Origin: Pseudomonas sp.
GTDB taxonomy: Bacteria > Pseudomonadota > Gammaproteobacteria > Pseudomonadales > Pseudomonadaceae
Direction: 5' to 3'
Assembly (NCBI RefSeq): GCF_030150285.1
Contig: NZ_JASLGE010000092.1
Span: 1-64,000, forward strand
Length of the DNA stretch: 64,000 nucleotides
Position numbers and translations under genes: made by a program. Shown one piece after another: positions 8,122 through 16,898 of the stretch (position 1 is the stretch's first letter; each line of letters opens with the position of its first letter). Under the pieces are notes generated by a model. It was not told where the DNA came from and searched no databases. It saw nothing but the letters and a program-made list of their open reading frames with translations.

Positions 8122-8667
8122 TCAAGGGTCGGTGATCACAGGTTCAAAGGTCAGCGACAACACGCCGCTGTAGGTACCCGCCGTTTCCTTGAAATTGCCC
8201 TCCGGTGGGTACGCCGACACCGTCAGGTTGTAGTAACCCGTCGTGTCTTGGTCGGGAGCGGGTCCAGGAGGGTTTTCAAACGCTGTCCCCTGCCCCACGG
8301 AAAGGGTTTTGGGCGCGCTGCCTTCTGCCGCAAGGTCCACTTTCGGTTGCTGGAACACTTGCGCTGCAGTGTCGTTATTGCGAATGCTCAAGGGCTCATC
8401 CAGGCGCACTCGGAACACCCCGGAGCTTGAGACAACCCGTAGGCGGGCCCGCACGTCGTAGGGGGTGTTCCAGCCACCCAACTGGGTCATTGCCAGACCT
8501 TGATCGAACCATCCGCCCTTGTCATCGGTCACCAGCAGTTTATGGCTGGGCCTCACAAAAGCACTGACATAGCTCTGAAGTTTGCCATGGAGAATAATGT
8601 CTGCCATCGCCAGGGACGGCAGTGCGGCCAAGCCCCACAGCAGGGCCACCCGTGCAGTTTTGTTCAT
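8122..8667 (-). CDS. CS1-type fimbrial minor/second subunit
   Basis: The 181-residue secreted protein has a signal peptide ending ALPSLAMA, then DIILHGKLQSYVSAFVRP. The middle GWNTPYDVRARLRVVSSSGVF and the end GTYSGVLSLTFEPV match CS1/CFA/I-type pilins, whose last strand has the G-x-Y-x-G-x-L-x-x-x-F-E-P form. The same ending occurs in the major pilin of this operon (GSYSGDLVMLFEPV). It is longer in the middle and lies near the distal end of the operon, so I call it a minor or alternative subunit. It starts three bases after the stop of the short chaperone. Confidence 0.8.
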   Translation of the reverse strand: MNKTARVALLWGLAALPSLAMADIILHGKLQSYVSAFVRPSHKLLVTDDKGGWFDQGLAMTQLGGWNTPYDVRARLRVVSSSGVFRVRLDEPLSIRNNDTAAQVFQQPKVDLAAEGSAPKTLSVGQGTAFENPPGPAPDQDTTGYYNLTVSAYPPEGNFKETAGTYSGVLSLTFEPVITDP

Positions 8668-8670
8668 GAA

Positions 8671-9159
8671 CTACTCCTGTTGAAAACGAGCGGGCCTGTG
8701 GGCGGCCCGCTGGTAAATGACCACGCCGTAACCCACGCTGACCGACAGCGGTGCCGACTGCCCCTCTGCCCCGCGGCCTTGAACAATCACACGCTGCCTG
8801 GGCCGAAAGGTCACGCGCCAGACCTGGTTGCGGGTCGGCATGGACAATACTTTCAGGTTCATCCGGTATTTTTGCCCCGGTGCCAGCACCAACCTGGAGG
8901 GGGTTATCAGCAAGGTCGGGCGAGCCACTTCGCTGATCGCCATTGAGCGCTCGCTGATCGCACCGGGGTTGAGCACAAGGGTTTGCTCCACGTCCAGATA
9001 CAAAGGCGTGTCGCCGATATTGTGGGCATACAGCTCGCCTTGAGGCTCATCCGGTGCAAATCGCAACTCCACACTCGACAGTTTCAGCACGCCGCTGGCC
9101 ATGCTCTGCAGCGGCCACGCCAGCAGCCCTGCCACGATAATCATCAAGCCATGGTTCAT
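8671..9159 (-). CDS. Short, single-domain fimbrial chaperone-like protein
   Basis: The 162-residue product has a signal peptide (ending SMA before SGVLKLSSVELRF) and the N-terminal chaperone domain (NIGDTPLYLDVEQTLVLNPG, then LVLAPGQKYRMNLKVLS, then LSVSVGYGVVI). It stops just after the first domain. The 225-residue chaperone upstream shares LSVSVGYGV-type sequence and then continues for about 75 residues more with a second domain. No frameshifted continuation is possible because the next gene starts three bases later. It is therefore either a naturally minimal chaperone or a truncated one. It lies 32 bp downstream of the tip adhesin gene and probably forms part of the same transcript. Confidence 0.75.
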   Translation of the reverse strand: MNHGLMIIVAGLLAWPLQSMASGVLKLSSVELRFAPDEPQGELYAHNIGDTPLYLDVEQTLVLNPGAISERSMAISEVARPTLLITPSRLVLAPGQKYRMNLKVLSMPTRNQVWRVTFRPRQRVIVQGRGAEGQSAPLSVSVGYGVVIYQRAAHRPARFQQE

Positions 9160-9191
9160 CCGTTTAATCTCCCTTCAGGCGCTGTACGCAC

Positions 9192-10247
9192 CTAAGGCTT
9201 GGCCACCACCGTAAAGGTCAGCACATCGCTGTAAGCCCCATCTTTGGCTTTTTTATCCGCAAAGGCGGTGAAGGTGGGAACAAAGCAGGTACGCCCCGTT
9301 GTACTGAGGGAGAACACCCGATTCTGAGGGTTGGGTAATACAACCGTGTCCGTGTTGTTGGCGAGCGATACGGTGTACGGCACGGTGTGCGTACTGTCCT
9401 CCAGGCTTCTGAGCCTGTAACTGCCACTTGTGGACAGGCCATTTGTGTTCGTCGCATTAATGATGAACTTTTGGTAGGCAACATGATTCGCCCAGGCGTA
9501 GTTGAAGCACAGTTGCTCCTGGGTCGAGGTAAAGGTTTTCACCGTTTCTTCGCCCCTGGACAACTCGCCCAGGTTCCAGTCCGGTGCGGTCAGGGTCAAA
9601 ACCGTGTCCATAGGGGGCGGCGGCAATTCCGGGTTGATCACGATCTGGCACTTACCGTTCTTGGTGGCCGGGGACAGATAGGCCACTCCGGCGACTTCCC
9701 CCACGTCATCGCCCGCGGTGAAGTTACCGGCTCGCACGGCCAGGGCCGGCCAATCCTCAATGGAGATGTTATAAATGCTGAAGGTGACGGTGGCAGTGAA
9801 CGGGGCCGTTTGCCTCCAACTGGTATTTTCAAGCGTCGTGCCGTGATACATCGTGTAACCCGCCCCGAAGTAAACGGCTTGAAAGCGCGTGCCATCGAGC
9901 TTTACATCATTGCTCACGCGAGTACTGCTCGAGAGCCGGCCATACCGGTCATAGGCGTAGAGCAGAATGCCCCGCGATTGCCAGGGGTACTTGCCGGAAT
10001 GCCCTGCGCTTTGCTTGAAGTCGATACTCAGTTGCAGGCTGCTGGTGCCGTTGCCGTTATCCCGATAACTGCAGTTGCTGTAGCCGGTACTGAGGTCGCT
10101 GTAATCCAGAACAAAACCGGCCGCATTGACGGCAAACCCCATGCCGATGAAGAACAGCCCGCAATGAAGTGTGCGCAGGCTCCCGCGCAGCCTGTGCCGG
10201 CTCATGACCGCGGGCCCGGTTGCGGGCAACATGGGGTGAGCCTTCAT
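9192..10247 (-). CDS. CfaE/CblD-type fimbrial tip adhesin
   Basis: The 351-residue secreted protein has the layout of CS1-family tip adhesins. A signal peptide ends around FAVNA, then comes a large N-terminal adhesin domain with paired cysteines. A C-terminal pilin-like domain follows from about residue 210, ending YSDVLTFTVVAKP, which resembles the final pilin strand. The protein caps the fimbria and binds the receptor. Its ATG at 10247 overlaps the upstream chaperone stop (TAATG). A later ATG at 10205 gives a shorter and more usual signal peptide and could be the true start. The place after the usher and chaperone fits the cfaABCE/cblBACD plan. Confidence 0.8.
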   Translation of the reverse strand: MKAHPMLPATGPAVMSRHRLRGSLRTLHCGLFFIGMGFAVNAAGFVLDYSDLSTGYSNCSYRDNGNGTSSLQLSIDFKQSAGHSGKYPWQSRGILLYAYDRYGRLSSSTRVSNDVKLDGTRFQAVYFGAGYTMYHGTTLENTSWRQTAPFTATVTFSIYNISIEDWPALAVRAGNFTAGDDVGEVAGVAYLSPATKNGKCQIVINPELPPPPMDTVLTLTAPDWNLGELSRGEETVKTFTSTQEQLCFNYAWANHVAYQKFIINATNTNGLSTSGSYRLRSLEDSTHTVPYTVSLANNTDTVVLPNPQNRVFSLSTTGRTCFVPTFTAFADKKAKDGAYSDVLTFTVVAKP

Positions 10248-10924
10248 TACAAACACTCCAGCGTCTGTGGCTGTTCATCGCGCATGAACTGCAGACGCTT
10301 ACCGGCAAAGTGCTGGGGGGTGCCAGGGAACAGGGCCAGCTGGGTTCTTTTCTGCGAAGTTCCCTGCACAGCAACGTCCGAGAGCACCACGCGAACACTG
10401 CCGGTGTTCTCCAGCGTTATCCCCCCGGCCTCACAGCGATGCGTCAAGCCCGAGGTCTGCTTTGCGGGCGGCGGCATGTGCCGGATCAGTACGCCGTAAC
10501 CGACAGACACCGACATCGGCGCGGTGATTTTGCTCTCGGGGGCATCGTCTACCTGCATGGCCCGCACGGGCAGGATGTACAGGCGGTACAGCGCTTCAGT
10601 GGCCGGTTCAGCCAGTGACTTGAGGTTGATGGCACGACTCTGGCCCGCGCCTAGCGTGAGTTTGTCCGGGCTGGCAAGCATGCCCGGGCGGTCGAGTTGA
10701 TTAAGCGCCAGTTTGATCTCGGGTTCGATGCCCGGGTTCGTCACTTTCTGCAGGTTAATCGCCAGGTACAGCGGCGCATCACCGATGTTCTTCACATTCA
10801 CCACGTACTCGTGGTTGTTGAAAACCTTAAGGGTGGCCGGCATGACCATCAACTCGCCCTCCGCCTGGGCCAGGCTTGAGCCGAGCGCGATTGCGCTCAG
10901 CCACATCGTAGTACGCAGGTTCAT
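10247..10924 (-). CDS. CS1-type fimbrial chaperone
   Basis: The 225-residue periplasmic protein has a signal peptide ending SSLAQA and two immunoglobulin-like domains. The first holds NIGDAPLYLAINLQKVTNPG, LTLGAGQSRAINLKSL and ALYRLYILPV. The second begins at GLTHRCEAGGITLENTGSV and ends PQTLECL with paired cysteines. This is the full-length form of the CblB/CfaA-type chaperone. It folds pilins and delivers them to the outer-membrane usher, encoded 25 bp upstream. The tip adhesin gene overlaps its stop codon by one base, indicating one operon. Confidence 0.85.
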   Translation of the reverse strand: MNLRTTMWLSAIALGSSLAQAEGELMVMPATLKVFNNHEYVVNVKNIGDAPLYLAINLQKVTNPGIEPEIKLALNQLDRPGMLASPDKLTLGAGQSRAINLKSLAEPATEALYRLYILPVRAMQVDDAPESKITAPMSVSVGYGVLIRHMPPPAKQTSGLTHRCEAGGITLENTGSVRVVLSDVAVQGTSQKRTQLALFPGTPQHFAGKRLQFMRDEQPQTLECL

Positions 10925-10949
10925 GACAGGGTTCTCATCGGGTATTCGG

Positions 10950-13211
10950 TTATTGACACAAGTAATGGCTGGGCTTGAGGGGCCGCGTCAGGTCGCAGGT
11001 GTATCGACGCCCCGCCCGCTCCACCGTCAGGTGCTTAAGCACCGCCTTGCTGGTGATCGAAAACAGGCCGTTCGGGTAAGCGTCATCGCCGGTCTCGATA
11101 ATCTGGCCTGCCACGGGCTGGCCGTTGGCGTCCTGCAAAATGCCGCTGTAGACCATGTTGATGTCCACTTTGGCCTTGGCGCTGTACACCTGCCCCGGGT
11201 GAGCCCGCACAATGTTCGCGGGCACTTCAATGTTCATGTCCATGTTCTCGCTGTCACTCATCACACGGGCAAACGGCACATCGCCATACTGATTCAGAGG
11301 AACCGCATACGTCCCGCCGCCCGCCACGGGCTGACCCTCGACACGAAAGCCATACAGGCTTCCCGCAAGCTCGGGGGTTTGCAGCAGCATGGCGCTGCCA
11401 TCATTGCTGTAGCGACCCAAGGCGATGCCGTCGGCGCTCGCCGCCACCATGCCGCGATAGTTAAAGTCGACGTTATTGGCGTAATCACTGTGGCCAACGT
11501 TAAGCGAGGCATCGCCTCGGGTACCCGAGCGGCTGCCATAAGCATTGACGCTGTTTTTGCCGTCACTGCGGTTGACGGTGACACCAGCCGACGACGAGCC
11601 ATAGCTGTCTTCGAAGTCCTGGCGATAGTCGCCGGTCAATTGCGTTTTACCGCCGTACTGGGCGGCGCGCACGCTTGCTTGCGACGCATCCAGCGTCCAG
11701 GAAACGTTAACGTAAAAGGTGTAATCACCCTCGCCAGGCATAAAGCCACCCTTTTGCACGCCTGCGGAAATCGACGACCACAATCCGTTTGGCCGATAGT
11801 TCCAGCGCACTTCGGCCTGCTGGCGCTCACTGCGACTGAAGTGCTGATAGTTGTAAGCCAGCGTGACCCCCGCGATGTTCTTGCTGTACGAAAGGCTCGT
11901 GCTGGGGGCCCCGTAATAAAAGCGCGAGACACGGGTATTTTCATAGCGGCTGAGCATAAGGCTGCCCAACACCGGGTCATTCAGGTTCAGGTTCACATAG
12001 CCACCTGTGCCGTCCTCACCACTGAGTACACCCAGCGTCGGCGTAATGCTCACGGTACCGGCCGTGGTAGGCCGGGAAACGTTGACCTCCGAGGCCCACG
12101 CCGAGCGGTCACTGGACACTGCGGCGGCGTTCAAATAGAGCTGGCTCAAGTTGCGGCTCAAGGCAGCCTCAACCAGTTGCCCGCCCTGTTCCATGTCCTC
12201 ACCGACCGTCATGCGCCAACTGTTGGCCGCCTCGCCGGTAAAGTTCAGGTTGTTGATGTCGCGGGTTTCCTGGTTCACCACACTCCCGTTGCGGTCCACC
12301 AGGCGAACTTCAATGGGGTAATACCCCCCAGGCAAGTCCATAAAACTGATTTCATTTCGCCCCAGAATGGCGGGACGCTTGAGAATCAGCCGACCGTTTC
12401 GATAAAACTCATAGTTACCTTCGGCCGTGGAAAACAGCACCAACGACCCTGCATCGCGACGGGCACGCAGATACCCCTGGCTACCGACCGTCATAAAGTG
12501 GTCAAAACCAGGTGACAACACCGTACTGACCGAGCCTGACCCGTAGTCGATACTGTTTTGCTTGCCGGCTCGCACGTAGGTATCGGCAAAGTTCTTTTGC
12601 AGATAAAAGGACGAAATCCCTTGATCGCGGCTGCTTTGCCCCAGGCTGCGAGTACGGTTGGCATACCAGTTCATATGGCCAAAACTGCGCCCAGGTAATC
12701 CGAACCAAGTGTTACCACTCAGGTTCATGGCACGATAACTGTCGGAAGAACCTCGAATATCCAGGGACTGATTATTGATCAAGCCCCATGTGGTATCAGG
12801 GACGAGATAGTCTTCTCGGGTATTACGAATACTTAATGTACGGCGGGCCTTGTCCAGCGTTACATAATGATCGGCTACCTGCAGGTCACAACCCTCCTTG
12901 CAGTGTGCGTGGTCAATGGCCAACAACACGGTCTCGATCGCCTTGCGGTCTTGAGGTGAAAGACCGTCGCCATCAAATGGCGGGGCGTCAAGCATCAGCG
13001 CATGATGCGCCGGGGAATAACGAATAAAACCGGGTATTATTTGGCTGTTATAAGTTGATACATAGCGCGCAGTATTATCCATTTCAACCGCACTAAAACC
13101 CGCAGGTATTCCATAGGAAATTTTAACGTCAGCGAGCGTTCGGGATGAAACAACTGCAATAAGACAAGCCGCCAGTATCTGCATCTGGAAAGGAATCTTA
13201 TGCGGGCACAT
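10950..13211 (-). CDS. CS1-type fimbrial outer-membrane usher
   Basis: The 753-residue protein has a signal peptide (MQILAACLIAVVSSRTLA region) and then a long stretch of alternating aromatic beta-strands typical of an usher barrel, for example SSFYLQKNFADTYVRAGKQ and YEFYRNGRLILKRP. The plug/barrel strand FMDLPGGYYPIEVRLVDRNG and a C-terminal domain ending YTCDLTRPLKPSHYLCQ follow. These features place it with CfaC/CblC-type ushers rather than FimD. It assembles and secretes the fimbria across the outer membrane. It is 62 bp downstream of the major pilin, with a hairpin in the gap, and 25 bp upstream of the chaperone. Confidence 0.87.
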   Translation of the reverse strand: MCPHKIPFQMQILAACLIAVVSSRTLADVKISYGIPAGFSAVEMDNTARYVSTYNSQIIPGFIRYSPAHHALMLDAPPFDGDGLSPQDRKAIETVLLAIDHAHCKEGCDLQVADHYVTLDKARRTLSIRNTREDYLVPDTTWGLINNQSLDIRGSSDSYRAMNLSGNTWFGLPGRSFGHMNWYANRTRSLGQSSRDQGISSFYLQKNFADTYVRAGKQNSIDYGSGSVSTVLSPGFDHFMTVGSQGYLRARRDAGSLVLFSTAEGNYEFYRNGRLILKRPAILGRNEISFMDLPGGYYPIEVRLVDRNGSVVNQETRDINNLNFTGEAANSWRMTVGEDMEQGGQLVEAALSRNLSQLYLNAAAVSSDRSAWASEVNVSRPTTAGTVSITPTLGVLSGEDGTGGYVNLNLNDPVLGSLMLSRYENTRVSRFYYGAPSTSLSYSKNIAGVTLAYNYQHFSRSERQQAEVRWNYRPNGLWSSISAGVQKGGFMPGEGDYTFYVNVSWTLDASQASVRAAQYGGKTQLTGDYRQDFEDSYGSSSAGVTVNRSDGKNSVNAYGSRSGTRGDASLNVGHSDYANNVDFNYRGMVAASADGIALGRYSNDGSAMLLQTPELAGSLYGFRVEGQPVAGGGTYAVPLNQYGDVPFARVMSDSENMDMNIEVPANIVRAHPGQVYSAKAKVDINMVYSGILQDANGQPVAGQIIETGDDAYPNGLFSITSKAVLKHLTVERAGRRYTCDLTRPLKPSHYLCQ

Positions 13212-13236
13212 CCTGTTTATCCATTAATGGCAAAGA

Positions 13237-13256
13237 AGAGCCCCGCAAGGGGCTCT
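13237..13256 (-). terminator. Intra-operon hairpin between major pilin and usher
   Basis: A perfect 8-bp stem (AGAGCCCC, loop TTGC, GGGGCTCT on the minus strand) lies 16 bases past the pilin stop and is followed by TCTTTG. It looks like a partial terminator or mRNA-stabilising stem that would give more pilin mRNA than usher mRNA. Confidence 0.65.
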
Positions 13257-13272
13257 GTCGCTAAAAGCGGAT

Positions 13273-13809
13273 TTAGATGCCTGAAGCAGCCACAGGCTCA
13301 AACAGCATGACCAGGTCACCGCTGTAGCTGCCGTTGGTGCTTGGGCCAGAGGCCGATTTAACAGGCGCGGTTGCGGTAATGTTCAAGTTATGAATTTCGT
13401 CAAAACCGCCATTACCGGTTGCCGTCTGAGTCACTTTCACCGGTGCGCCGAACACAACGGCACTGTCGCCACTGCCGTGGGTGATTTTGACGCCGGTTGA
13501 GGCCATTTCATAAGAACCGTTGGACAAGGTCAGCGGCTGAGCCAACGAAATGTTGAACTCACTGTTTTTGGTCCAGACACGGATAGGCAACGATTTAGAG
13601 AACGACTTTTGCGTGTAATCATCGAGCTCCAGCGCTTCGGTCGCGTACCAGGTAGAACCGTCTGGCTTGGACACAAACATGGCATCGTTAATTTGCGCCG
13701 TCAGGGTGATTTTTTTCGAAACCGATTGAGCATCTACCGGGGCGGCCTGTGCCAGGCCCGCCAATACAGCACTAAGACCCACGGCAATCAAAGCAACTTT
13801 AAAGTTCAT
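13273..13809 (-). CDS. CS1-type fimbrial major subunit
   Basis: The 178-residue precursor has a signal peptide (MNFKVALIAVGLSAVLAGLAQA) and a mature chain starting around APVDAQSVSKKITLTAQINDAMF. It ends with GSYSGDLVMLFEPVAASGI, the characteristic last strand of CS1/CFA/I/Cbl pilins. The ATG at 13809 is chosen because the signal peptide starts there; an extension 13 codons longer adds a second hydrophobic run and has no ribosome site. It is the promoter-proximal gene of the fimbrial operon, as expected for the most abundant subunit. The divergent region upstream carries two RcsB-box-like sites. Confidence 0.85.
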   Translation of the reverse strand: MNFKVALIAVGLSAVLAGLAQAAPVDAQSVSKKITLTAQINDAMFVSKPDGSTWYATEALELDDYTQKSFSKSLPIRVWTKNSEFNISLAQPLTLSNGSYEMASTGVKITHGSGDSAVVFGAPVKVTQTATGNGGFDEIHNLNITATAPVKSASGPSTNGSYSGDLVMLFEPVAASGI

Positions 13810-13946
13810 TTTTATATCCAGTATCAAGAGAGAACAACCTGCCAACACCTTTCACCTGTTACACACGGTATTGTTGGCAATTCGATTATTAAACAGGCCG
13901 TTAAAGTGCCTGCCAAAATCATCGCAACAAAGTCACCCTGCAACAA

Positions 13947-13960
13947 TGAGACGATTCTTA
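13947..13960 (-). promoter_or_regulatory. RcsB-box-like site, fimbrial side
   Basis: Read on the minus strand this is TAAGAATCGTCTCA. It matches the enterobacterial RcsAB/RcsB box (TAAGAATATTCCTA) at 10 of 14 positions, including the TAAGAAT half. It lies 137 bp upstream of the major pilin start and is the inverted copy of the site at 14026-14039. The regulator encoded by the last gene of the divergent locus is RcsB-like, which supports the call. Confidence 0.6.
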
Positions 13961-13992
13961 ATCTGCCTTCATACGGGGGACTCAATCATGCC

Positions 13993-14004
13993 CCCCTGCA
14001 GGGG
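13993..14004. repeat. Perfect 12-bp palindrome between the two RcsB-like boxes
   Basis: CCCCTGCAGGGG is fully self-complementary and lies midway between the two RcsB-box-like sites. It could be another operator or a structural element. No regulator can be assigned. Confidence 0.4.
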
Positions 14005-14025
14005 CGTTAAAACAGATTGGTCTTT

Positions 14026-14039
14026 TAAGAATCGTCTTA
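14026..14039 (+). promoter_or_regulatory. RcsB-box-like site, kinase side
   Basis: TAAGAATCGTCTTA matches the RcsAB/RcsB box consensus at 11 of 14 positions and has palindromic TAAGA/TCTTA ends. It lies 36 bp upstream of the first kinase gene. With the copy at 13947-13960 it forms a 13-bp perfect inverted repeat (13949-13961 and 14025-14037), so each divergent operon has one site in the same orientation relative to its genes. Confidence 0.6.
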
Positions 14040-14075
14040 TAGTCGGCTCTTTTGCTTGCCCTTTACACTATCGCC

Positions 14076-16898
14076 ATGAGACTTAAGACGTATCTGCACC
14101 AGATTAACCCCATACTTTCCACCCCCCATGCGGCCCGTCGTTTATTACGTGTGTGTGCGGCGATTTTACTGCTGGGTATTCTGGGGGCGGTCTACAACTT
14201 CCTGCTGTTTACCTTCGACAATGAAATCTCCCAGCGGCGCGGTTACATGAGCACCGCCATTGCCGAAGCCCATACGTTTTTCACGACCCGCAAAGCATTA
14301 CTGGAAAGTATCAGCCTGTCGGCTGCTCGCCGGGACAATGTGATTGTGGCGTCCAGTTCAGATGAAGAAACCCATCTGCGGCTGGGGCCGTCCTCTCAGA
14401 CGCAGTGGAATATCTGGCTGACTCAACGCTTGCGCGACTATTTGAAGGCCAAACAGGTCAACCTGGTGTACGTCAGTACCGGGGACCATGCCGAGGTGAC
14501 CCGGCTGTATAACGCCACCCCCGTCATGAGTGCATTTCCCCGGACCATTGCGCACCAGTTGCAAGCCTTGAAACAGGCCGGTGCCGCCGCCAGCGATGAA
14601 CTGTGGCTGACAGAAGAAAACGGCCAGCACTCACGGCTGTATCTGTTTACCTGCCTGGATGACCGCGACCCGCAGTCCGGCTGGCTGGGGCTGGAAATGG
14701 ATGCGGGTGAAGTCTCCAGAGCCTTGAGTGATCAAAGCGCTGGCGAATTCACGATGGTCAATTCCAAAGGCATGTTGCTGTTTTCCAACGGCCCGGCCGC
14801 CCCGCTGAGCGAAACCCTGTTGTCGGTGCCCGAACAGAACTATTTCGGCCTGATCGGCTCGGGCTGGTGGCCCGACCACGTTGTCATTGGAAAACAACTC
14901 AAATCGTCGGACTGGCAGCTAATTTACTCCATTGACTTGCGCTCGATCATGCTGGCCCTATGGCCTCAGTTAATCGGTGCCCTGGTGTTCTGCCTGCTCA
15001 GTATCAGCTTGGTAAGCCTGTTGACCCGCCGCCTGGAGCTGCGTTTTATCACCCCCACCATCAACCGCATCCAGGCGCTGGTCGAGAGCGAACTGTTCAG
15101 CCGCGACGTGATTCAGACGGCACCTGTTGCGCTGTGTGTGCTGCGCCGCACCGACGGTCGGGTCGTGCTGGAAAACACGCTCTGCGAATACTGGCTGGGG
15201 CACAGCGATCAACGGCAAACCCTCAGCCAGGGCTGGGTTCAACGGGCCTTCGAAAGTCTCAACCCGGCGCTCACCGATTACCTTGAAACTGCCGAGGGCC
15301 GGCATCTGTACGTAAGCTTTGCGCCCACGCGCTATAAAGGTGAAGACGTGCTGCTGTGCGCTTTCAGCGATATCAGCGCACGCACCCAGATTGAAGACAC
15401 GCTGGAGCAGGCGCGGCAAACGGCCGATGCGGCCAACGAGGCCAAGACGCTGTTTCTGGCCACCATGAGCCACGAAATCCGCACGCCCCTGCATGGCGTA
15501 CTGGGCACACTGGAGTTGCTGGGGCGTACTCGGCTCAACCCCCAGCAAAAAGACTACTTGCGCGCCATCGAAGGCTCCTCGGCCACCCTGTTGCAACTGA
15601 TTTGCGATGTGCTGGATGTGTCGAAAATCGAGGCCGGGCAACTGGCGCTCGATCTCAGCGAGTTCTCGGTGCTGGGGCTGGCCCAGGAAGTGGTCCAGGG
15701 CTATGCCGCCGCCGCGCACAGCAAGGGCTTGCAACTGTACGCCTGCTATGACCCCGCACTGCCTGCCCGCGTCATCGGTGACGTTGTGCGGATCCGCCAG
15801 ATCCTCAACAATCTGCTGAGCAACGCCGTGAAATTCACCGATGCGGGCCGAGTGGTGTTGCGCATCAGCCTGCAAAGCCGCGAAGGCGAGCGAGCCAGCC
15901 TGCTCTGGCAGGTCTCGGACACCGGCAAGGGTATCGCGCAAAACGCACAGGGCCTGATATTTGAGCCCTTCTACCAAACGCAGAGCACCATCAACAGCGT
16001 TGCGGGCACCGGCCTTGGCCTGCCCATTTGTCAACGCCTGACTCATTTGATGAACGGCACAATCCGCGTGGTCAGCGAGATGGGGCTGGGCAGCAGCTTT
16101 TCCCTCACACTGCCTCTGGAGGAACCCTCGGTCAGCGCCACGGCAAGCCCCTTGACCGGGCTGCTGCCTGAAATTATCCATGTGGTCTCACCAGTGCGTG
16201 AGCTGGCCCACTCGATGTGCGGCTGGCTTCGCAATTGGGGAGCCCGCGCGCAAATCGGCCACCCGCCCGGCCAGGGCGACACGGCGCACAGCGTACTCCT
16301 GGAGGTGCACCCCGGCCCCTTCGAACAAAGGCTCGCGCCGGAGTGGAACGGTCCGTTGGTGCTGGCCACCGGTGACGGCAGCCTGGAACCGCAGATCATG
16401 CAGGGCGGCTGGAAGGTCAGCCTCAATCACCTGCCGGCCCTCCACCAGGCAGTCTGTCAGGCACAGGGACTGCCCAGGATCCACACCTTTGGCCAGCCTG
16501 CCTGGCGAGAATTTCGCACGCTGCACCTGCATATCCTGGTGGCGGAGGATAACGTCATCAATCAGTTGATTTTGCGTGACCAACTGGAAGAACTCGGCTG
16601 CACCGTCGTGCTGGCCTGCGATGGTGAAGAGGCGCTGTCGCTGTGGCGCGACGGTCAATTCGACCTGCTGCTGACTGACGTCAACATGCCGGGGCTCAAT
16701 GGTTACGAGCTGACACGTACATTACGCAGCCAGGGGTGTGAGGCTCCCATTATCGGGGCAACGGCCAACGCCATGCTCGGTGGCGAAGAACTGTGCCTGG
16801 CGGCGGGGATGAACCATTGCCTGATCAAGCCTTTTACCTTGCGGGCGTTATTTACCTACCTTGCGCCCTACGAAAGGCCCACTCATGAAGCCGTGTAG
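14076..16898 (+). CDS. Hybrid sensor histidine kinase (PvrS/RocS-like)
   Basis: The 940-residue inner-membrane kinase has TM1 at residues 26 to 46, a periplasmic sensing region of about 240 residues, and TM2 near 290 to 316. A short PAS-like linker follows, then a HisKA domain with His466 in ATMSHEIRTPLHG. An HATPase domain (N box LLSNAVKFTD, GTGLGLPI) comes next, and a C-terminal receiver with the acceptor Asp in LLLTDVNMPG near residue 868. It has no Hpt domain, unlike the second kinase of the locus. The ATG at 14076 is the first that leaves an ordinary N terminus; a TTG eight codons earlier is possible. It overlaps the next gene by 14 bp. It probably phosphorylates the EAL response regulator or feeds the RcsC-like partner. 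Confidence 0.85.
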   Translation: MRLKTYLHQINPILSTPHAARRLLRVCAAILLLGILGAVYNFLLFTFDNEISQRRGYMSTAIAEAHTFFTTRKALLESISLSAARRDNVIVASSSDEETHLRLGPSSQTQWNIWLTQRLRDYLKAKQVNLVYVSTGDHAEVTRLYNATPVMSAFPRTIAHQLQALKQAGAAASDELWLTEENGQHSRLYLFTCLDDRDPQSGWLGLEMDAGEVSRALSDQSAGEFTMVNSKGMLLFSNGPAAPLSETLLSVPEQNYFGLIGSGWWPDHVVIGKQLKSSDWQLIYSIDLRSIMLALWPQLIGALVFCLLSISLVSLLTRRLELRFITPTINRIQALVESELFSRDVIQTAPVALCVLRRTDGRVVLENTLCEYWLGHSDQRQTLSQGWVQRAFESLNPALTDYLETAEGRHLYVSFAPTRYKGEDVLLCAFSDISARTQIEDTLEQARQTADAANEAKTLFLATMSHEIRTPLHGVLGTLELLGRTRLNPQQKDYLRAIEGSSATLLQLICDVLDVSKIEAGQLALDLSEFSVLGLAQEVVQGYAAAAHSKGLQLYACYDPALPARVIGDVVRIRQILNNLLSNAVKFTDAGRVVLRISLQSREGERASLLWQVSDTGKGIAQNAQGLIFEPFYQTQSTINSVAGTGLGLPICQRLTHLMNGTIRVVSEMGLGSSFSLTLPLEEPSVSATASPLTGLLPEIIHVVSPVRELAHSMCGWLRNWGARAQIGHPPGQGDTAHSVLLEVHPGPFEQRLAPEWNGPLVLATGDGSLEPQIMQGGWKVSLNHLPALHQAVCQAQGLPRIHTFGQPAWREFRTLHLHILVAEDNVINQLILRDQLEELGCTVVLACDGEEALSLWRDGQFDLLLTDVNMPGLNGYELTRTLRSQGCEAPIIGATANAMLGGEELCLAAGMNHCLIKPFTLRALFTYLAPYERPTHEAV

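Noticed and set aside
10713..12515. A 600-codon open frame on the plus strand opposite the usher gene
   Set aside because: It is antisense to a clear usher, has no recognisable motif or ribosome site, and its composition is that of a GC-rich complement frame.
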